From Polyodon spathula (lineage: Eukaryota; Chordata; Actinopteri; Acipenseriformes; Polyodontidae): a stretch of DNA of 64,000 bases. Location: contig NC_054538.1 in assembly GCF_017654505.1 (NCBI RefSeq), positions 22,726,783-22,790,782 on the forward strand. Direction: 5' to 3'. Positions 1-11,400 of the stretch are shown piece by piece. The notes beneath the pieces are model-generated. The model saw only the letters and a program-made list of their open reading frames with translations, was not told the DNA's origin and searched no databases. How positions within the stretch are numbered: position 1 is the stretch's first letter; the number at the start of each line of letters is the position of its first letter. The translations under genes were made by a program, and so were the position numbers.

Positions 1-4
1 GTGC

Positions 5-244
5 AATTTATTTTTAATAATAATAGCAGATCACCATCACTTTACAAGATCCAAGACTAGGGTGTGTGAACTGTGCATCAGTTACAGAGTCACTTACAAT
101 GTCTCACCTGAAAGACAGAGCACAAGGAGATTAAGTGACTTGCTTAGGGTCACACATTGAGTCAGTGGCTGAGCTAGGGTTTTAGCCTGGGATCTCCTGG
201 ATACAAGCCCATTTCTTTAACCACTTGACCAAACAGCCTCCTGA
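5..244 (-). repeat. tRNA-derived SINE, MIR/CORE-SINE-like
   Basis: Read on the minus strand it starts with a tRNA-like head: an A-box-like TGGTCAAGTGGTTAAAG near 231-215 and a B-box-like GGCTAAAACCC near 187-177. A CORE-like body follows (GCTCAGCCACTGA, TGTGTGACC, CAAGTCACTTAA). The order matches MIR-type SINEs as I know them. The B box is mutated, so Pol III activity is unlikely. Confidence 0.7.
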
Positions 245-927
245 TAACCACTTATAAACAAACGAGCATACCACTTCTGGGATGGTTAAAAGCGTGGTAT
301 ATATCGAGGAACTGCACGACCCGTCGTGGTTTATACTGTTTATAATTGAATATAGTTTTGTTTTTTGAGGGTAGGTGAATGATATGAAAATAACCAAGTA
401 ATTACTTCTGTCTGTTTTGGGAGTTACTGAACAGTTATGTTTTTTTTATTTATTTGATCTGTTTTTAAAATACACAAATCCCTTTACATTTGAATAATTT
501 ACAGGAATTGAATTAATAATGGGAATCATGTTTTCCCTTAATCATGTGCACTCTGCATATGTATAAATAACACAACACTTACAACTTTAAATGTGTCTGT
601 CATATTACATTTTAATAATGTTTTATTTTTCAATAGATCAGGAAACTAAGTTGACATTTGAAGATTTGTTGATATTCAGTACTGGTGCTGATGCTATACC
701 TCCAGTGGGATTTCTGAGCAGACTTTCCATCAATTTCTATGACTAGGAGCATGACTGCTGCAGGATCCCATATCTTTCAGCATGTCTGATGGGTATCTTC
801 TTACCAAGAGGTCTAGAGGTTGAACATAAACTAAATGACTTGCTAACAAGAGCAATAAAATAATCAATTGGGTTTGGAAAAGTGTGATGTATTTCAGATA
901 TGCACAACATCATATATAAAAAAACAA

Positions 928-928
<1 letters not shown>
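245..928. other. Unassigned AT-rich sequence
   Basis: No open frame of note and no recognisable repeat. It ends at a (TG)n/(TA)n tract. Confidence 0.4.

Positions 929-1014
<86 letters not shown>
929..1014. repeat. (TG)n then (TA)n microsatellite
   Basis: TG dinucleotides at 929-942 pass into an uninterrupted TA run to 1014. The final TA is also the left target site of the adjacent Tc1 element. Confidence 0.97.
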
Positions 1015-1017
<3 letters not shown>

Positions 1018-2483
1018 TGCCTTGCAAAAGTATTCAGACCCCTGACCAATTCTCTGATATTACCGAATTACAAATGGTACATTGAAATTTCGTTCTGTTT
1101 GATATTTTATTTTTAAACACTGAAACTCAGAATCAATTATTGTAAGGAGACATTGGTTTTATGTTGGGAAATATTTTTAAGAAAAATAAAAAACTGAAAT
1201 ATCTTGCTTGCATAAGTATTCAACCTCTGTGCTGTGGAAGCTCCCAGTCTGCACCAATAAAAGAAATTGCCCTAACGAGGACACAATTACCTTACCATTG
1301 GCCTCCACCTGTGAACCATTTAAGTTGCTGTCACATTTTCTGGATAAAAACCCCACTGTTGAAGGATCATTGGTAAGACTGTGAATCTGAAGGAAAATGA
1401 AGACCAAAGAGCATTCTACAGAAGTTAGAGATAATGTAATACAAATGCATAGATTAGGGAAAGGGTACAAAATAATATCCAAGTGTTTGGATATCCCAGT
1501 GAGCACAATTGGAAGTTGAATCTGCATCACACCACCTAGGCACTGCCAAGAAAAGGCAGTCCCTGAAAACTCAGTGCTCCGACAAGAAGGAGAATTGTGA
1601 GAGAAGCCACAGAGAGGACAACAATTACTTTGAAGGAGCTACTTAGTTCAGTGGCTGGGTGTGTGGTAATGGTGCACCAGTCAACCATATCAAGAGATCT
1701 GCATAACACTGGCCTGTATGGGAGGGTGGCAAGAAAGAAGCCGTTACTCAAAAAGTACCATCTGAAAGCACCTCTGGAGTTTGCCAGAAAGCATGAGAGT
1801 GACCCAGCTGCGATGTGGGAAAAGGTTTTGTGGTCAGATTTTTTGGCCAAAACTCAAAGCGCTGTGTGTGGCGCAAACCTAACACTGCCCATGCCTCAAG
1901 ACACACCATTCCTACAGCGAAGTATGGTTGTGGCAGCACCATGCTGTGTGGATGCTTCTCACCAGCAGGGACTGGGCATCTTGTTACAATTGAAGGAAGA
2001 ATGGATGGAGCAAAATACAGGAAAATACTGCAAGAGAATCTGCTTCAGTCCGCTAAAAAACTGAAGCTTGGGAGGAATTTTACCTTTCAGCAGGACAATG
2101 ATCCCAAGCACAAGGCCAAAGCAACATTGGAGTGGCTCAAGAACAAAAAGGTGAATGTCCTACAATGGCCCAGTCAAAGTCCTGATCAAAAATCCCATTG
2201 AGAATCTGTGGCACTATTTGAAAATCGTGGTCCACAAGCGTCGTCCAATCAACCTGAACAACCTGGAGCAAATCTGCCAAGAAGAATGGGACAAAATCAC
2301 TCCGACACTGTGTGCAAAGCTGGTACATACTTACCTCAAAAGACTTAAAGCTGTTATTGCAGCAAAAGGTGGGTCTACCAAATATTAATGTGTGGGGGTT
2401 GAATACTTATGCAAGCAAGATATTTCAGTTTTTCTATTTTTCTTAAAAATATTTCCCAACATAAAACCAGTGGAAAGGCACTG
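1015..2483 (+). mobile_element. Tc1/mariner element, near full length, inactive
   Basis: A 1469-bp element between TA dinucleotides, with outer ends CAGTGCCTTGCAAAAG and the complement of GGCACTG. The left inverted repeat is about 200 bp, with an inner copy ending near 1230. The matching right repeat (2395-2483) lacks roughly 120 bp of its middle. The transposase is broken over two or more frames between about 1597 and 2388. Visible parts are [19 protein letters not shown], the QQDNDPKHKA block with the second catalytic Asp, and [11 protein letters not shown] with the third acidic residue. A short deletion near 1840 falls just after the first catalytic Asp (WSD). It cannot encode a working enzyme. 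Confidence 0.95.
1597..2388 (+). pseudogene. Tc1 transposase remnant
   Basis: The DDE-type transposase is split by frameshifts: 1597-1840 (helix-turn-helix end, [13 protein letters not shown]), 1815-2201 (catalytic core) and 2155-2388 (C-terminus ending AKGGSTKY). The first catalytic motif is damaged by a deletion near 1840. Confidence 0.9.
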
Positions 2484-2494
2484 TATATATATTT

Positions 2495-3117
2495 TGCTGT
2501 GCAAAAATCTTAGACATGTTACATTTTTCTAATGAATTATGAGCATCAACAATTTACTCAAAGCCTCCATTAGTGTTTTCTACTATTATAACAACCTTGA
2601 CTTGCATAAATAAGGAAAAACATTGAGTGAAATAGCTTGCATCACTTGATTGTCAAGGAGTGGTATCCGAAGCATAATCAAGTACAGAGAAACATCATCT
2701 GTAATTGATAAAACCAGGACTGGAAGACTCCAAAAGTTGTCTAGCAAGGATGAGCAATACTTGAAGATAATATCCTTGAGGAATAGAAAGAAGACAAGTT
2801 GAATTCAATTGACAGCAGAACAGGTAGAAGGCACTGGTGTCATTGTCCATTTGTCAACAGTCCAAAGCACCTATGACCATTGTTCCATAGTTCAATTTCT
2901 GTGTTCGTGTACATATTTAAGCCTTTTAGTCTTATTCCCCTTTCATAACAGAGGTATTCTTACTGCAACACACCCTTTAAGTCCTGATTTCAAGAGTGAC
3001 CTTCGTACTGTTGATTTGATGGACGACACCTTTGCCTTCTTCCAGTTCTGTTGTCAATTGTTGCTGCTCATAATGCATCAGAGTAGAAAAATGCAACGTG
3101 TCTAAGACTTTTGCACA

Positions 3118-3121
<4 letters not shown>
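2495..3121 (+). mobile_element. Internally deleted Tc1-like element
   Basis: The terminal inverted repeats TGCTGTGCAAAA(A/G)TCTTAGACA occur at 2495 and, inverted, at 3099-3121. Between them is a remnant of the DNA-binding half of a Tc1 transposase: GIRSIIKYRE, then a TRTGRLQKLSSKDEQ linker at about 2650-2760. The catalytic half is missing. It lies only about 10 bp from the previous Tc1 element. Confidence 0.75.
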
Positions 3122-3194
<73 letters not shown>

Positions 3195-3214
3195 ATTAAT
3201 ATATATAGATATAT

Positions 3215-3251
<37 letters not shown>
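3121..3251. repeat. (GT)n and (TA)n compound microsatellite
   Basis: GT run at 3121-3186, then mostly TA to 3251. It begins exactly at the end of the preceding Tc1-like element. Confidence 0.97.
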
Positions 3252-4943
3252 GAATTAAATTTCAAGGGAAAGGCAACTCTGAAGCTTTGTAAATAAACAA
3301 ATTGACTCTCCATTTTCAGTCGCCACCACCTATAGGGCTTTTTAGACAAAGAGGTTGTTTACAAATTTTGCATACTTTCTTGAAAGGTGTGGCGCTACTG
3401 ATGTGTTTCTTTCAGAAAAAGCACTTCAGACAGTAACAACAGGAAATACAAGCAACATGTATTGAAATGGATAGTTTGGTTACTCCTTATTGTTTTGTAC
3501 TGTTCATCATAACTGTGTGTTTTATACTTGTAGGTCAGGTGCACGTGATTCATTTTGATTAATTTGCATCTAAATTTATTATAAAAAATCAAAATCAAAA
3601 ATAAATAAAAATCATACATGCAGTGAAATCATCAGTTTGGTTTGGTGAAATGTGTTTTTAATTTAGAGGTCTGTTTTTTTTTTTTTTTTTTTTTTCCTGA
3701 GTAATTTCTTTTAAAGGCATCTGCAAAACTAAATCAAAATGGGTCTGTTTTGGATTGAATTGAATTTAAGATCCCCAAATCATTGTTTATTTTTAACTTA
3801 TGACAAAAAAAATCCAGTTGAATTTGTTTAGTATATATGACTTTTTCATTGTTACTGTTTTTTTTTTTTGTTTTTTTTTGGTAATTGAGGGATATCTTTA
3901 TAGGGATATCTGTTATATATTTTTTGTGTTTCAGATTTACAAGAGTAATGAAAAACACATTTCTTAATCTGCTTTGCAGTTGATTTCTGAATGACTGTCC
4001 AGTTATTTAGCTTTTCTATTTGAATAGTCGCTACACACTCTTAAAAAAGTAACCGGAAGAGGAAGAAGACGGAGAATAACAATTTTACCTTAGTTTGACG
4101 ACTTATATCTAATTATGCAAAACAGGTATTTAAGTTTTTTTTCACATTTGTCAGACTTTTGGTACTGGTACAGATGGTAATTATAAGTGATTTAGTTTTG
4201 CCGCTGCAACATGGTGAAAACAGCAAAACTTTTGGAGCTGTATAGAGACACGGTAGTTTCAAACAAGTTTTTCTAACTTGTACGAGGAACTACCATTCCT
4301 CTCAATTATTGTAGAATTGTATCCATAACTGAAATATGTTATTGTAATTGTGTACATTAACATTCACTTGTGGGGTATCTGAATGAAAATTACTATCATA
4401 TAATGAACATTTTTAATAGACTAGCAACTTTTCAGGTACCTGTATTATTATGTTATTGCTACTAAATGCAACATCAAATACATTGTGTCCTACACAATAG
4501 GCAAACTTCTAATTTCAGACCATGATCCAAATACCAGAATAATCTGTTAATCCTTCTAATTTAGAAACCATTGAAGTAGAAACTCCTGTAGTTCTGCTCA
4601 ATGACCCTGCTTCTGAATGCTTCTTAAACATTAGGAATTAGCAAGTTGCTTGTACTCAGTTTACTATATGCATACCCCCAAACTTTGCAGTACAAAAACT
4701 TGGTCATCTTAAATACACATCTGTTTGTTTTAATTAGTAATTCAAGGTCTGTGGATCTGTTTCCGTCCATTGACTTAAAATGGCTTAATGCAGTTTTGGA
4801 ATTAAAATAGACCTTTATTGTTATTATTATTATTATTTTATTGTTATTATTATTATTATTATTATTACTTATCTATTTTTCTTTGTTACAGAAAACAAGA
4901 CATGCTAAATATGATTTTTTTTTCCCCTTGACTTTATAATTAG
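3252..4943. other. Unassigned AT-rich sequence with a (TTA)n tract
   Basis: No gene seen. Contains T homopolymers (3672-3695), a small repeated GGGATATCT (near 3888-3911) and a (TTA)n microsatellite at about 4818-4867. Confidence 0.5.
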
Positions 4944-5530
4944 AACATAAGAACATAAGAACGTTTACAAACGAGGGAGGAGGCCATTCCGCCCATCTTG
5001 CTCGTTTGGTTGTTAGTAGCTTATTGATGCCAGAATCTCATCAAGCAGCTTCTTGAAGGATCCCAGGGTGTCAGCTTCAACAACATTACTGAGCTGATTA
5101 CAGACCCTCACTATTCTCTGTGTAAAAAAGGGCGTCCTATTTTCTCTTCTGAATGCCCCTTTGTCTAATCTCCATTTGTGACCCCTGGTCCTTGTTTCTT
5201 TTTTCAGGTTGAAAAAGTCCCTTGGGTCGACATTGTCAATACCTTTTAGAATTTTGAATGCTTGAATTAGGTTGCCTCGTAGTCTTCTTTGTTCAAGACT
5301 GAATAGATTCAATTCTTTTAGCCTGTCTGCATATGACATGCCTTTTAAACCTGGAATAATTCTGGTTGCTCTTCTTTGCACTCTTTCTAGAGCAGCAATA
5401 TCCTTTTTGTAGCGAGGTGACCAAAACTGAACACAATATTCAAGATGAGGTCTTACTAATGCATTGTACAGTTTTAACATTACTTCCCTTGATTTAAATT
5501 CAACACTTTTCACAATGTATCCGAGCATCT
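4944..5530 (-). mobile_element. CR1-type non-LTR retrotransposon, 5'-truncated 3' end
   Basis: The minus strand has a 171-residue open frame (5528-5013) that matches the C-terminal part of a LINE reverse transcriptase ORF2: KLYNALVRPHLEYCVQFWSP, RVQRRATRIIPGL and LNLFSLEQRRLRGNLIQAFK. It ends ILASISY. The 3' tail (about 4965-4944) has a repeated 8-mer TTCTTATG, as expected for CR1 tails. The frame is open, so the insertion may be young, but the copy starts near 5530 and lacks the RT core. Confidence 0.85.
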
Positions 5531-5689
5531 TATCATCATCAATTAAGTGATGTTAAAAAATAAACAGACTCTGTGCCTACTAGAGTCTACATAGAGCTAA
5601 TGGATGACTGGAATCACCGCTCTAAAACTGGAAGAAAATGTAAGAGTATTTAAAAAAATGTAGATCAGGCAATATTTTAAATATTGGCG

Positions 5690-5995
5690 CTGCAGCACAC
5701 TTATTGATTTTTAAGAGGTCTGAAGATCCATGCACAACCTTTGTTCCCACTGCCAAACCAACTGGCTCTTTCGACCAAGCGAACATAATCGGCAGGTGTT
5801 GCCAAGCTACTGAACCCTGGAGGTGAGGCCCAGCCTTGCTAGTTTCTACTTAGACTCCTTAACCCACAGGAACACAAAAGCTAATTTAACGTTCCCTGTT
5901 GGACCCCAGCTAGGACTGAAAGCTCAGCACAACTGGGATTCGAACGAGCACGTTCCCAATCACTGGACTCAACCTACACTTCACACAATAGTGCT
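5690..5995 (-). repeat. Probable tRNA-derived SINE fragment
   Basis: On the minus strand a B-box-like GTTCGAATCCC (5945-5935) is preceded by an A-box-like segment about 30-40 bp upstream. The rest of the sequence is unassigned. Confidence 0.4.
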
Positions 5996-7060
5996 TTTTG
6001 CAGGTGAGCTGCTGGGAATTTCTGATAAAAAATATAGTCAGTGATTCTCACTTCACATAGCAGCATTTGTAAAAGAAAAGAGGCATTTGTGTTCCGTTAC
6101 CTATTTTTTACCATGGCAGTGACAACACATTGGCAATTGCAAAGAGAAAGGCTTTCCTGGCCATTTTAAAATAAAGATTACAGGTCCTTTACTAATAGAC
6201 TCTTAGTGTTCTATGTAACTGTGAGTTTTCTATGTGATTTATTTCATCAAATATGTCACTGATTTAGTCACTTGTCGTTTAAGGCTTCTGCCAATTTGCT
6301 TAGATGTTACTTTATTGACTTCTAACTATGTTTGATGCAGGATTAGTTTGACTTGAATGATGCAAGTCTGCTCAGGATAAAGTTTGTTACCATAGTGATC
6401 TATTTAAGTGAAGAATGTCAAGTCTGCTTTCCTGTGTCCTCAGTTATAGCATAGAATACATTACAAGTTACAAAAAATATAAGTTCTTAAGTATGGTTTT
6501 GGTTTAATTATTTGTATTTATTTATTTATTTATTTTTGGTAGGCAGAAGAGAGAAACTGCAATTCTGAATGATCTTTTAACAGAGTTAAACAAACCATGA
6601 AAGTATTTTGTTGGAATTACTATAACTTCAGATAACGTATTCCCTGTTTATAATAATGTCACTCATGTATTACCCATAGCCTTTTGTGTTAGTCCCAAAT
6701 AGCCATGCATTCTTTTCTTTCATTAAAGCAAAAGCTTTGCGAGTTTTCCAAGCGCATGCTTGAGAAACGGCTATCCCACAGCTCTACAGAGCACTCTGTC
6801 TCCCTTACCCCTGCTCAGCACTCTTCCTCACCACCCTCTCTTAGAGAGGTAGCTGCATCCTCACACCATGGCTTTGTGCCAAGGGAGAGTGGATGACACA
6901 TTGGGGAAAGTAGCCCAGGCAGGAAACCGTCCTCACGGTCTTCCTCATCCTTCCTGAGCAGCCATGGGGCTATATGCAGATTGGCCACAGAAGGACATAG
7001 TGTCCATCACCACCTCTGAAAAGGTGGGCAAACAGGAGCAGGCATTCCTGTCTGAGGGAA
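5996..7060. other. No gene seen; ordinary non-coding sequence
   Basis: AT-rich to 6690 with a short (TTTA)n at about 6517. GC content rises near 6700-7060, next to the LTR. Several short open frames are present but resemble nothing I know. Confidence 0.4.
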
Positions 7061-7477
7061 TGTGGCAGGCTGGCGAGTGGATAGAGGCCCAGAGACAGAC
7101 TGCAGTTCAAAAAAATAACTATTTTATTATAAATAAACACAAAATGAAAGGGCACAAGGGCCAAAACAAAACAATTTAAACACAAAGAAAGACAAAAAGC
7201 AAAATTTACAAAAATAACAATCTCCAGGCTGGGCAATGCCTTCACTGGATTCAAGCTCTCCAAACAACCAAAAAAAAACCAACCTGCTTCCTCAGCTCCC
7301 TCTCCCCAAATGAGAAGCAGAGGCCTCCTTTTATATCAGGTGGCTGGGCGCTGATTGATCGTTAATCAACCTAATCAACTAATCAACCCCAGCCACCTGA
7401 ACATAATAAACCCAGGCAGGTAGGGGAAGTTAACCCCATCTCTGCCAATTTAAAGGGCAGAGCTTTGCTCTGCCACA
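7061..7477 (-). mobile_element. Ty3/gypsy-type LTR (3' LTR of a minus-strand element)
   Basis: Ends are an exact 8-bp inverted repeat, TGTGGCAG and CTGCCACA. On the minus strand there is a TATA box (GATATAAAAGGAGG, near 7340) and a poly(A) signal AATAAA near 7120. A G-rich tract (GGGGGGAGGTG) lies directly upstream, as expected of a polypurine tract, so this is the 3' LTR. The internal remnant continues above 7478. Confidence 0.75.
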
Positions 7478-7830
7478 CACCTCCCCCCATGTACAACTGG
7501 TACACCGGCCGCAATCGGGGCGGCGGCGGCGGCTCCTCCCTCTCGGGCTCTTAAGCGGCGGCTCCCCCTCTCTGGCTCTTATAGCTCCTAACCCCAAGAG
7601 GGCCACTGGGGACCTTGCAAGTTCCCCTCCTGGCTCAGGGGAAACAAGGCAGTCGATTTTTAACGATGAGTCTGCCGTGCGGGTAGCTGTATGTAGGCAG
7701 CTTTGGCTTTCCAGACATGTGTGCCTGATGGGGGCAAGGCACCATTGTTGGATGCCCCAATTATTCCAGGGCATACATTTGCTCCAGCAGAAGGGGTTAT
7801 GTTGTGGATGGACGTTATGTGCCTGCAAGG
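7478..7830 (-). mobile_element. Internal 3' remnant of the LTR element
   Basis: GC-rich sequence before the polypurine tract, with an open minus-strand frame (7828-7430) ending in Arg-rich residues. No conserved domain is recognisable. It probably belongs to the gypsy element whose LTR ends at 7477. Confidence 0.4.
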
Positions 7831-7939
7831 TTTATTTATTTTTTGACTGCCAGGACCATGTACAGCAATGTAAAGGATTAGACAGAGTCAGGACCATGGA
7901 CAGCTCAGTGGAACCTTCCAGACTGCAGCACAACAGCCA

Positions 7940-8392
7940 CACTTGTCTCCATGTGTAATCAAGACAAATCTGCAGACAGGTGACACCAATCAGTCTGCTC
8001 TATTTAACCGCATCCTAGGCTTTTTTTTTTTGTCTTTTATGATCCTGGTAGGGAATTGGAGAGGAGTTTTGGAGAAAGAAAAGGAAATACACTAAGGAAT
8101 TGAACTCCGATGACAAACTAGGACTGGACTGGAGAACCCGAATGGCAATTGGACAACACTTCTGTACGAAAAACTACCCCTGGTAACGAACCTTGGCCTG
8201 AAACGACAAAGAGACTGAAAGACCTCCCACTGCCGGCTGATTGACTGTTTTTGTTTGTTTCATTATGTTTATAAAGAACACTGCCAAAGCCTATAAAAAA
8301 TAAACATGTTTTAAACCTTACTTGCTCTTGTGTTGTGTGGTTTTGTGTGAAATCCCCTTTTTGTGAAGAACCCGCCCCAGGAAACATTTACA
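7940..8392 (+). mobile_element. Possible plus-strand LTR
   Basis: A TATTTAA box near 8001 and AATAAA near 8300 are spaced as in an LTR, and the segment ends at a CA near 8391. The left border is uncertain. Confidence 0.3.
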
Positions 8393-8737
8393 ACGAGTTG
8401 CTGCAGTGCGTGGGAATCCACTATGAAGCTAGCTTACCTGCTTCCCAAGTGACCACCTCCAGTACATAAACCAGCAGCAAACTGACACCCTAGGCCACAG
8501 CAGCCTCAAAGAACAGCACACCCGGTTGCATCTGCTGCCAGGATGCATCTGTCAGAAACATTTGCAATGCAGTGTGGATTCTCAAAACCCTTGGAACTAG
8601 AGTGCAAAGAATGGCTTCCCAGTCAAACCTTACAACACAGCAAAAAAGTCAGTTTTTCCCTTAATTTTTTTTACCCTAGCTACTTGTTCTATATGGTAAA
8701 GCATAGGCAGCCTCTTGGCTTAGCCTTGTAGCATTCC

Positions 8738-8925
8738 AGTCGTCTGCAATCCTCGCCGTTGCGACAGTTTTGGCACACTGACCCGTACAGTAAGGGTTAC
8801 ATTTCATATTTTAAAAGGAATGTTAGGTTATTATCATAACCCTGGTTCTCTAAAATAGAAATGTAACCATTACTGTACGGGTTAGTGTGCCAAAGCTGTC
8901 GCAACGGCGAGGATTGCAGACGACT
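8738..8925. repeat. Long palindrome (67-bp arms, 54-bp spacer)
   Basis: Arms 8738-8804 and 8859-8925 are inverted copies with three mismatches by my count. The spacer holds a second perfect hairpin, GGTTAT-TATC-ATAACC (about 8826-8841). GC-rich arms (CCTCGCCGTTGCGACAG) stand out from the AT-rich flanks. It may be abutting inverted terminal repeats of a DIRS element, as a DIRS reverse transcriptase remnant starts 0.86 kb downstream. Confidence 0.9.
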
Positions 8926-9783
8926 AATAGTATATAAAGAAAATGCATCCATCAAAGATAATCCTTTACATTTTTAATATGGTGGGCTAATTGGAAACTT
9001 AATACCTGAGTTCTTAAATCTTTGATTAAGGGTTGTTGTTTGAAGGTGAAACAGGTCAGTAGTGTATACAATCATTTGTTTAGGCAGACCACTGTTGAGA
9101 ACCATCTGTGAATCACATTTAGATTCTCTGTAATTCAGGTGAGCAGCTGCAGAGCTGCAGATGGTGGGGGAGTCTGCGCATCATCCTCATTTGTTTTGTA
9201 CCAGTCTGGTGGTTAATGGTTGGCTTTACAGCAAGTTAACCCTTCATATACTTTTTTTATTAGCAGCTTGTTGATTTAGGGCTAAGTGAAATGAAACACT
9301 TTGCTTGTAGTACATTGTAATACATGTTTGGCGTATATTAATGCAAGTCATTTTATAATAAATCAGACCCTTTAAATAAAAAGAAAATCCCTAAATAATA
9401 CTTTTCTTGCAGCACAATGTGTATCAAAAAGCAGGGCTGTTTTTCTTTCATTCTCTCAAGTAGGAGATTATCTTTAATTAACAGCAATAGCACCTTTCAT
9501 ACAACAGTATCTCAAAACACTTTGCATGACAGTGAAAACAGAAAATCTGCAGTATCAAGAAGTAGCAAAACTTATAAAATATCAATATATAATATTGATA
9601 TTAGCTCTGTCGGCAGAGCTCATACCGTTAATCAAGAGGTCCACTCCAACCTTGCAAGTGCCCTGGCTTACAGCAAGGAAACAAGATAATCTATTTTTGA
9701 TGATAAGACTACTGTTCAAATTGACTATTCTCTACAATTCAAGCACAGTTCTCCTGTCTTTTGGGGCGTGACTACAACATCAC
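8926..9783. other. Unassigned sequence
   Basis: No gene or repeat recognised between the palindrome and the DIRS remnant. It could be degraded DIRS leader. Confidence 0.3.
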
Positions 9784-10975
9784 TTACAGACCCACGAGTT
9801 GGAGGAAGGGTTCTACTCCAGCTACTTCCAAGTGCCGAAGCGGGATAGTGGTCTCAGACATCCTCAACATCAGGCAGGTCAACATGCATCTGAGCTGAAG
9901 GTGATTCAAGATGCTGACAATGCAAAGGCTGTTGCAGTCAATCAGGCCAGGCGACTGGTTTACCACAGTGGACCTCAAAGACACCTATTTCCACAACCCC
10001 ATTCCCATAAAAACTTGTGGTTCGCCTTTCAGGGAACCGAGTACGAGTTTCTCTCTTGCCATTTGGCCTTTCCCTAGGTCCACGTGCCTTCTCGAAGTGC
10101 AAGTAAGCTATTTTGGCCCCATTGAGAGTATTTAACTATCTGGACGACTAGTTAATTTGTGAAGTCTCCAGCATAGGCAGAAGCAGTTATGGAACTTGTT
10201 ACTGGCCACCTTAAATGCTTGGCCCTTATGGTGAATCATGTGAAGAGCTAGCTCACATCTTCCCAGACAGCCTCCTATCTCTGAGTATGCTTGGACTCCA
10301 GGTCCATGCTGGCCACTCCGTTGGACAGCAGACTGTAGAGAATAGCCACGTGCTTGGAGCTCTTTCAGCTCAACAGAGTGCTCATGGTATTATTAATGTT
10401 CCAGAAACTTCTGGGCCTGATGGCTGCAGCTTCCTAGACCCTTCCATTGGGTCTCCTGCACATGCGCCCTTTGCAGGCCTGGTTCAACCACAGGGTCTTC
10501 CAGCCCATGTTGAACCACAACCACCTATTGACTCATCTCTGTCTCTGGGCACTCTCTTGGTGGAAAAAGCTGGCCCATCTACGCCTAGGCGTAGTGCTGG
10601 GCAGTGTCACTAGAAAGGAGGTCATCACTACAGACACTTCCAGCCTGGGCTGAGACGCTGTGTGGAATGGCTGGGGCATGCAAGATGTGTGGAACCCCCC
10701 ATGGAAGGGTCTCCTTTAGAGCTGCAGACAGTTTACAGGGTTAGGCAGAATTTTTTACAGGAGGCAGGAAACTGCTGGGAATAGCTCCCTTGGTATACCA
10801 GTGGCCAAGGCATCTGTTTTATGCTTTCCCACAGCTCTGGACAAAATCAGGCAGGACTGGGCCAAGGTGCTCCTACTAGCCCCATATTGGCCCAGGAGAA
10901 TCTGGTTTTCAAACCTAATGCAGCTCCTGAGCGGCCAGCCGTGGAGACTGCCGACGCTCCGTGACCAGCTCAGCC
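9784..10975 (+). mobile_element. DIRS-type retrotransposon pol remnant (RT and RNase H)
   Basis: Pieces in shifting plus-strand frames match DIRS1-type pol: EGFYSSYFQVPKRDSGLR, QSIRPGDWFTTVDLKDTYFH, then FNYLDD at 10131-10148 followed by a TAG. After that come GLLHMRPLQAWFN, VTRKEVITTDTSSLGW (RNase H) and LLLAPYWPRRIWFSNL. DIRS elements integrate by a tyrosine recombinase, whose gene is not seen. Stops and frameshifts make it inactive. Confidence 0.8.
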
Positions 10976-11029
10976 AGTAACGGGGGACCTTATGGCATCC
11001 TGACTCATCGAGCCTGCAGCTCTGGGTCT

Positions 11030-11400
11030 GACCCCTGAATGGCTGCATTTGACCCTTCTGGAATCCCCCCCACCCCCACCCTTTGGCTCTGGACCCTCAG
11101 TCTCCCCCTCTTGGGCACTGGAGACGCAGGCTTCCCCCTCATGAGAGCTGGAGACGGCAGTTCCTCCTCAGGTCCAGGGGATGGCCGGGTCTGGTCTACA
11201 GCCCAGAACCACTCTGCAGCATCCCCAGCATGGCGCATATTTAGTGTGCAAGACTTGGTTTTGTTTAAAGCATTTATTTGGCTCTGTGATCTGTATTTTT
11301 GATTGTCATTTTTATCAATTTTTTTTGTTATTTCAATAAAAACGCACACCAGCACTTTCAACCCCGCAAGTACCTGTGTCTCAGTCAGCTGTCTACTCTG
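11030..11400 (+). mobile_element. Possible end of a plus-strand LTR element
   Basis: Repeated GC-rich units with CTGGAGAC (near 11120 and 11145) precede an AATAAA at about 11335. This resembles the pre-polypurine spacer and R region of a gypsy element, but borders are not clear. Confidence 0.3.

Noticed and set aside
743..1116. Open frames rich in YIYIYI or ICICIC at 743-1116, 3068-3349, 18800-19045, 36380-36604, 46709-47090, 48344-48628, 52524-52820
   Set aside because: They are translations of (TA)n and (GT)n microsatellites, not genes.
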